A DNA stretch of 25,221 bases from Methanomassiliicoccus sp. UBA6 (GTDB taxonomy: Archaea > Thermoplasmatota > Thermoplasmata > Methanomassiliicoccales > Methanomassiliicoccaceae): contig DAVH01000038.1 in assembly GCA_002508545.1 (NCBI GenBank), positions 22,743 to 47,963 of the forward strand. The letters are read 5' to 3'. Below are positions 21,632-25,221 of the stretch, in pieces. The notes under the pieces are model-generated. The model was not told the origin of the DNA, made no database searches, and saw only the letters and a list, made by a program, of their open reading frames with translations. Each line of letters starts with the position of its first letter. The first letter of the stretch is position 1. The translations under genes were made by a program, and so were the position numbers.

Positions 21632-22837
21632 ATGGAACGAAAGGAGGGGAAGCGATTCTTCACCGCTTCCGACGAGGAGATCCTGAGCGGACGAACGACG
21701 GACATCTATTTCGTCAGGACCATGGAGATCCTCAAGGCCAAGGGGCTCTCGGAGAAGACCGCGTTGGCCGAGCTGACGGTGGCCAAGCTCCCAAGGGAGT
21801 GGCCGTGGGCCGTGCTCACCGGCGTGGAGGAGGCCCTCCGCCTCATGGAGGGGAAGGATATTGACATCTGGGGCCTTCCGGAGGGCACGATCTTCCCGTC
21901 GCGCACCCAGAGCGGGGTGAAGCTTCCGGTGCTGAACATCGAGGGACCGTACGAGGAGTACTGCATCTTCGAGACCCCCATGCTCGGCTTCCTGTGCCAC
22001 TCCACTGGCGTGGCGACCATGGCCGCCCGCTGCCGGAAGGCCGCCGGCGATCACCCCATGATCGCCTTCGGGATCAGGAGGACCCATCCCGCCATCTCGC
22101 CCATGCTCGATCGCTCCTCTTACGTGGGAGGATGCGACGCGGTGTCCTCGCTCATCGGGGCGGAGACGATCGGCAAGCCCCCCGAGGGCACCATGCCCCA
22201 CGCACTGGTGATCATGATGGGTGACTCCATAGCGGCGTTCAAGGCCTTCGCCGAGGTCATCGACCCGTCCGTCCCCCGGGTCGTCCTGGTCGACACCTAC
22301 TCCGACGAGAAGACGGAGGCCATCGCCGCGTGCAAGGCGGTGAAGGACCTGGCCGGGGTCCGCTTGGACACCCCAGGGTCCCGCCGGGGTTCGTTCACCG
22401 AGCTGATACGCGAGGTCCGGTGGGAGCTGGACCTGAGGGGTTACGAGCAGGTGAAGATATTCGTCTCCGGCGGGTTGGACGAGAAGACCCTGCCTTCCCT
22501 GGCCCAGGCAGGGGCGGACGGCTTCGGGGTCGGCACCAGCATATCCAACGCCCCCACGGTGGACTTCGCCCTGGACATCGTGGAGATCGAGGATGCCCCG
22601 GTGGCCAAGCGCGGCAAGTTCGGCGGGCGTAAGCACCTGTTCCGCTGCCCCGATTGCTTCAACTTCGAGGTGTCCGCCAGGAGCAACGAGGTTCCCTGCT
22701 GCGGCCTGTGCGGCGAGTTGATGGAGCCGGCCTACACCAAGCTCATGGAGAGAGGGCACCGTCTGGCGCCGGAGCGCTCCGCAAGGGAGATAAGGGCCGA
22801 CGTGCTCAGACAGCTCGAGAAGATGGAGATGCCGTAA
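21632..22837 (+). CDS. pncB: Nicotinate phosphoribosyltransferase
   Basis: The enzyme makes nicotinate mononucleotide from nicotinate and PRPP, entering NAD by salvage. The 401-residue protein follows the archaeal pattern: SGRTTDIYFVRTMEIL near the N-terminus, an FPSRTQSGVKLPVLNIEGPY segment, RRTHPAISPMLDRSSYVGGCDAVSS, and the phosphate-binding barrel end IFVSGGLDEKTL...GADGFGVGTSIS. A C-terminal Cys4 zinc ribbon (C339, C342, C357, C360) follows, as in archaeal family members. The frame is open upstream to 21539, but ATG 21632 follows the ribosome-binding site and TATA box. It is likely co-transcribed with the OsmC-like gene, whose start directly follows this stop. Confidence 0.93.
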   Translation: MERKEGKRFFTASDEEILSGRTTDIYFVRTMEILKAKGLSEKTALAELTVAKLPREWPWAVLTGVEEALRLMEGKDIDIWGLPEGTIFPSRTQSGVKLPVLNIEGPYEEYCIFETPMLGFLCHSTGVATMAARCRKAAGDHPMIAFGIRRTHPAISPMLDRSSYVGGCDAVSSLIGAETIGKPPEGTMPHALVIMMGDSIAAFKAFAEVIDPSVPRVVLVDTYSDEKTEAIAACKAVKDLAGVRLDTPGSRRGSFTELIREVRWELDLRGYEQVKIFVSGGLDEKTLPSLAQAGADGFGVGTSISNAPTVDFALDIVEIEDAPVAKRGKFGGRKHLFRCPDCFNFEVSARSNEVPCCGLCGELMEPAYTKLMERGHRLAPERSAREIRADVLRQLEKMEMP

Positions 22838-23302
22838 TTGGAAGATGGCGAGTTCATAACCAGGATGTGCCGGGTGGAGCACTACAAGTTCCGCGTATCG
22901 TTCAACAGCGACAAGATCGAGGACATCATGGTGGATGAGCCGGCCCCCTTGGGCTCGGGCGAATACCCCAATGCCGGCAAGTTGCTCGCGGCCGCGGTGG
23001 GCAACTGCCTGTGCGCGTCGCTCGTCTTCTGCATGGAGAAGGCGCGGTCCGAGGTGCCCAATATCTGCGCCGAGGTCTCCACCACCATCGAGAGGAACGA
23101 GAAGGGACGCCTGCGCATCACCCACATGACGGTGAAGATGTTCCCGCAGATCGAGGACGAGGAGAGATTCAAGCGGTGCCGCCCTCTCTTCGAGGACTTC
23201 TGCATCGTGACCCAGAGCGTCCGCAATGGCATCCCGGTGGATGTCGAGGTCTATCCCTACCGCCCTCGGAACGGGGGACCGGACGCGGCCGACGCTGTCT
23301 GA
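22838..23302 (+). CDS. OsmC/Ohr-like protein
   Basis: The 154-residue OsmC-fold protein carries the two family cysteines in the right contexts: AVGNCLCASL (C57, with an extra C59) and FCIVTQSV (C122). In Ohr/OsmC enzymes this pair reduces organic hydroperoxides. Only the position of the cysteines supports that here; some relatives have other roles. The start is probably TTG 22838, immediately after the TAA of the NAPRTase gene and 9 bases after GGAG. ATG 22865, nine codons later, is the alternative. Translation is likely coupled to the upstream gene, and a T5 run at 23316-23320 ends the unit. Confidence 0.82.
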   Translation: MEDGEFITRMCRVEHYKFRVSFNSDKIEDIMVDEPAPLGSGEYPNAGKLLAAAVGNCLCASLVFCMEKARSEVPNICAEVSTTIERNEKGRLRITHMTVKMFPQIEDEERFKRCRPLFEDFCIVTQSVRNGIPVDVEVYPYRPRNGGPDAADAV

Positions 23303-23315
23303 CGTCATTCGGCCC

Positions 23316-23320
23316 TTTTT
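23316..23320 (+). terminator. Oligo-T terminator after the OsmC-like gene
   Basis: CGGCCCTTTTTAATTAAT, 8-26 bases after the OsmC-like stop, has a C/G-rich lead-in and a T5 run, as at many archaeal transcript ends. Confidence 0.5.
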
Positions 23321-23404
23321 AATTAATAGCATTAAAATCGCCAGAGATAACCAGATCGCAATGCCAGTCGATTCTCTGAACATGTTCTGTTGTTTTAACT
23401 TGAT

Positions 23405-23500
23405 ATGGAAATCTTTAAGGTGGGCCTCCAGTTCTGCCTACTATACCTGTTGTGAACCAAGTGCCGTGTGAGGGGTCACCCTCGGCCGCGGAACAGGTAT
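23405..23500 (+). ncRNA. Candidate small structured RNA with its own TATA-like box
   Basis: ATACCTGTT (23443-23451) pairs perfectly with AACAGGTAT (23492-23500), enclosing GCC/GGC (23463-23465 with 23484-23486) and GAGGG-GTCA-CCCTC (23470-23483). The stems nest without conflict. A TATA-like AAATCTTTAAGG (23409-23420) lies about 28 bp before the outer stem, so a transcript could begin at its foot. No known RNA family is recognised. A long DNA-binding dyad is the alternative. Confidence 0.35.
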
Positions 23501-23514
23501 TTCAAGGTATTCGT

Positions 23515-23532
23515 GCAAATTAAATATAATAG
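23515..23532 (+). promoter_or_regulatory. TATA region for the small zinc-ribbon gene
   Basis: GCAAATTAAATATAATAG is centred about 24 bp before ATG 23548, which could therefore be a leaderless start. Codon usage argues instead for translation from ATG 23653, with a leader of about 100 bases. Confidence 0.5.
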
Positions 23533-23652
23533 AAGATAGCGAATGCTATGACGCTCTCATGGGATCATCGAGGTAGAAGCGCGTCCGAAGGGACGGGATG
23601 GGATTGCCGAGGGTCGATCCAATGGGATCAAGCATTGCTGGGAGCAGAGCTC

Positions 23653-23910
23653 ATGTTTGGTCCGAACTCGATGAACAAAGCCCTGTGCGGCTGTGGCGCC
23701 ATCGCCGATCTGGATTCGGAGGTCGTGAAGAGGAAGCACGGCCTGGGCAAGAGGGTGGAGTGCTCACGGTGCCGCAACCGGCGCATCGCCGAGGAGAGGG
23801 AGGCGCTGGAGCGCCACTTCCAGGGGCTCGATGATGAGCAGGAAGGCCCTGAGTGCTTGCGACCTCCCTTTCCCGCCACGTTGCGGCATCAGCTGACCAA
23901 GCTGAGGTAG
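23653..23910 (+). CDS. Small zinc-ribbon protein, function unknown
   Basis: This is an 85-residue protein from ATG 23653. Two Cys pairs, CGC (C12, C14) and CSRC (C37, C40) followed by RNRRIAEEREALERHF, suggest one zinc-binding ribbon with a basic helix that could touch nucleic acid. The C-terminal part is Pro-rich and plain. The frame stays open back to ATG 23548, but those 35 codons lack the G/C third-position bias seen from about codon 40 onward. GGGAG lies 9 bases before 23653, so I favour that start; 23668 is also possible. It lies just upstream of the CobW-type module but has a separate TATA box. Confidence 0.65.
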   Translation: MFGPNSMNKALCGCGAIADLDSEVVKRKHGLGKRVECSRCRNRRIAEEREALERHFQGLDDEQEGPECLRPPFPATLRHQLTKLR

Positions 23911-23930
23911 TCGCGGCCTTTCGGCGGATA

Positions 23931-23943
23931 TAGTTATATATCG
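23931..23943 (+). promoter_or_regulatory. TATA box for the CobW-type module
   Basis: TAGTTATATATCG is centred about 38 bp before ATG 23976. The leader carries AGGTG (23966-23970) as ribosome-binding site. Confidence 0.6.
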
Positions 23944-23975
23944 TCCTTCGAATCGCAGCACGGTTAGGTGCTCAC

Positions 23976-24575
23976 ATGGAGATGCTCATCGTCGCTGGTT
24001 TTTTGGGCTCGGGAAAGACCACCCTGCTCCTTTCGGTCATTGAACGCATCATCGAGCGCACTGGGAAGAAGGTCGTGATCGTCGTCAACGACTTCGGCAC
24101 GGTGGGGATCGATGGCAAGGTGATGTCCAAGTACGGGCTGAACGTGAAGGAGCTTGCCAGCGGCTGCATCTGCTGCACCCTGGGAGCGGACCTCCTGCAG
24201 ACGGTGCAGGACATCGAGGCCGCGATCGACCCCGACCTCCTGGTCATCGAGCCGACCGGCGTCGCCGACCCCTCGGCCATCGTCAGCGCCATGGAGATGT
24301 ACGAGGGGAAAGGGCTGAGCCGGATCATATCCGCGGTCATCGTCGACGCCTCGCGCTTCGACGTCATCCTCAAGGCCCTCGGTCGCCCGCTGACGAAGCA
24401 GGTGGAGGCCGCCGACCTCATCCTTATCAATAAGATGGACACCGTCAGCGCCTCGGAGGTCGAGCGGATGACCGCCAGGCTCAGGGACATCAATTCGACA
24501 AAGCCCATCATTCCCATCTCTGCGACCGAGGGGACCAACGTGGACAAGGTCGTCGACGCGGTGGTGACCCCATGA
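23976..24575 (+). CDS. CobW/HypB-type (G3E) metallochaperone GTPase, GTPase domain only
   Basis: The 199-residue GTPase is of the SIMIBI G3E group. Walker A is GFLGSGKTT (8-16), VVNDFGTVGIDGK (37-48) follows, CICC (64-67, in ELASGCICCTLG) is the COG0523 metal motif, EPTG (92-95) is Walker B and NKMD (152-155) gives guanine specificity. Such proteins deliver a metal (zinc, cobalt, nickel) to enzymes or cofactors. Unlike full CobW proteins of 300 or more residues, this one ends after the GTPase domain with no CobW C-terminal domain. Its stop overlaps the start of the His-rich gene (ATGA), suggesting that partner supplies the missing part. The metal cannot be told. Confidence 0.9.
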   Translation: MEMLIVAGFLGSGKTTLLLSVIERIIERTGKKVVIVVNDFGTVGIDGKVMSKYGLNVKELASGCICCTLGADLLQTVQDIEAAIDPDLLVIEPTGVADPSAIVSAMEMYEGKGLSRIISAVIVDASRFDVILKALGRPLTKQVEAADLILINKMDTVSASEVERMTARLRDINSTKPIIPISATEGTNVDKVVDAVVTP

Positions 24576-25021
24576 TCACCCCCGACTTCGCCGCCTATGC
24601 CGTCGGCGCGGACGTGCACCTTCATGAAGCCGTGTCGCCCGCCGAGCTCACCCGCAGGATAGAGGGCCTGCTGACCAAGATCGCGCTGGAATGCGTCAAG
24701 GCCGGCGCGGACCTCATCGGCCACATCAAGTGCATAGTGGAGACCGACCGAAAGGGGTTCCTGGCGATCAGCGTGGTCGATGCGTCCGGAGCGCCTCACA
24801 CCCGGGGCAAGCTCGAGGATGGCATCGAAGAGATGGACGTCATCATCAACGTCCTGCTTTACGGCCTCAAGCGGTCCAGGATACAGGAGATCGTCGATCC
24901 CCTGGTCCGGCAGGAGCTGTCGGTCCCGGGCGCCCACCTGACCCTGGAGGACCTGGAGAAGCACGAGCATCATCACGGCGAGCACGATCACGAACACGAC
25001 CATGAGCACGATCACTGCTGA
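24572..25021 (+). CDS. Putative metal-binding partner with His-rich tail
   Basis: The 149-residue protein is translationally coupled to the GTPase before it (ATGA). Residues 1-125 form a small alpha/beta domain (ADVHLHEAVSPAELTRRIEGLL, HIKCIVETD, GFLAISVVDAS) that I do not assign to a named family. The tail from 131 to 149 holds ten histidines alternating with Asp and Glu and ends in Cys (HEHDHEHDHC), a strong metal-binding stretch like those of HypB, SlyD and COG0523 proteins. H16, H18 and H51-C54 could add ligands. I infer that it stores or passes metal for the GTPase. The tail could instead serve only as a buffer. Confidence 0.85.
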   Translation: MITPDFAAYAVGADVHLHEAVSPAELTRRIEGLLTKIALECVKAGADLIGHIKCIVETDRKGFLAISVVDASGAPHTRGKLEDGIEEMDVIINVLLYGLKRSRIQEIVDPLVRQELSVPGAHLTLEDLEKHEHHHGEHDHEHDHEHDHC

Positions 25022-25037
25022 TCGAGGCCCCGCTCAC

Positions 25038-25056
25038 TGAAATAAAAGAGGAAGAG
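25038..25056 (-). terminator. T-rich terminator of the Lys/Ala-rich gene
   Basis: About 28 bases past the stop at 25085, the minus strand reads CTCTTCCTCTTTTATTTCA, a pyrimidine tract typical of archaeal transcript ends. Confidence 0.5.
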
Positions 25057-25084
25057 GCGCCGGGACGCGCACGAGTCCGACCGA

Positions 25085-25221
25085 TCACTCGGCGGCCACG
25101 GTGGTCTCGGTCGCTTTCTTGGCCGCCGGCTTCTTCGCGGTCTTCTTTGCCGCAGGCTTCTTGGCGGCCGTCTTCTTCGCCGCCGTCTTGGTCCCGGCGG
25201 CCTTCTTCTTCGGCGCGGCCT
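25085..25221 (-). CDS. Lys/Ala/Pro-rich C-terminal tail (partial)
   Basis: A minus-strand frame enters from the right edge and ends at TGA 25085-25087. The 45 visible residues are repeats of the AAKK/PAAKK/TAKK type, closing with ATETTVAAE. Such tails occur on histone H1-like proteins and as basic extensions of other DNA- or RNA-binding proteins, so nucleic-acid binding is likely, but the main domain lies outside the window. The codon pattern is strongly G/C in third positions. It is convergent with the His-rich gene. Confidence 0.75.
   Translation of the reverse strand, partial: AAPKKKAAGTKTAAKKTAAKKPAAKKTAKKPAAKKATETTVAAE

Noticed and set aside
21587..23383. 598-codon open frame on the minus strand
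   Set aside because: It lies opposite the NAPRTase and OsmC genes, whose motifs are unambiguous. Its translation is His/Arg/Leu-rich low-complexity sequence without motifs, typical of a shadow frame in GC-rich DNA.
23443..23500. tRNA-like element
   Set aside because: The terminal stem is 9 bp, not 7, there is no anticodon arm or TTCRA T-loop in the right place, and the length is under 70 bases.
1..25221. Defence island, prophage or insertion sequence
   Set aside because: No transposase, integrase, nuclease, toxin-antitoxin pair or terminal repeats were seen; the genes are mostly housekeeping with uniform codon bias.

Overview
The window looks like a chromosomal stretch of a GC-rich euryarchaeon. 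The best fit is a Thermoplasmata-type methanogen such as Methanomassiliicoccales, but that name is an inference from overall gene content and style, not from a marker gene. The archaeal assignment itself is firm. The window has a replication factor C small subunit, ribosomal protein eL40, archaeal-type riboflavin synthase (RibC), archaeal FAD synthetase (RibL), a bifunctional phosphoglucose/phosphomannose isomerase and archaeal FtsZ. It also has TATA-box promoters about 25 bp before predicted transcription starts and oligo-T or hairpin terminators. Coding density is high and third codon positions are strongly G/C, so long antisense open frames are common and are mostly shadows.

Layout, left to right. 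1-600: the end of an unknown + gene, then a Roadblock/LC7 protein (-). 800-3331: a helical-repeat protein and ftsZ (+). 3390-5928: a large zinc ribbon/PUA/PAPS-reductase/ferredoxin fusion and a stand-alone response regulator (both -). 6298-8397: a class I aminotransferase (+) and an NmrA-like reductase (-). 8606-10644: a tight riboflavin/FAD operon ribB-ribL-ribC-ribH (-), divergent from a phosphosugar isomerase (+, 10788-11825). 11867-12340: a SHOCT-domain protein (-). 12562-14638: serine hydroxymethyltransferase and a UbiE-like methyltransferase (+). 14511-17496: a TtuA/NcsA-type tRNA thiolase, a MarC-family membrane protein and two paralogous zinc-ribbon/TM2 membrane proteins (all -). 17746-21362: rfcS, eL40, a receiver-DUF835 protein and enolase (+). 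21632-23302: nicotinate phosphoribosyltransferase and an OsmC-like protein (+). 23653-25021: a small zinc-ribbon protein and a two-gene CobW-type GTPase/His-rich module (+). 25085-25221: the C-terminal tail of a Lys/Ala-rich protein (-).

Most genes are single-promoter housekeeping units. The coupled sets are ribBLCH (two ATGA overlaps and a 4-bp gap), the NAPRTase-OsmC pair (a start directly after a stop) and the CobW/His-rich pair (ATGA overlap). I see no CRISPR array, insertion sequence, prophage, rRNA or tRNA gene. The most interesting signals are: a 12-bp perfect palindrome beside the rib promoter; the split CobW-like GTPase with a His-rich partner; a compact structured element (9-bp outer stem) between the OsmC-like and zinc-ribbon genes; the RNA-binding-style PAPS-reductase/ferredoxin fusion; and inverted repeats around the glyA TATA box.
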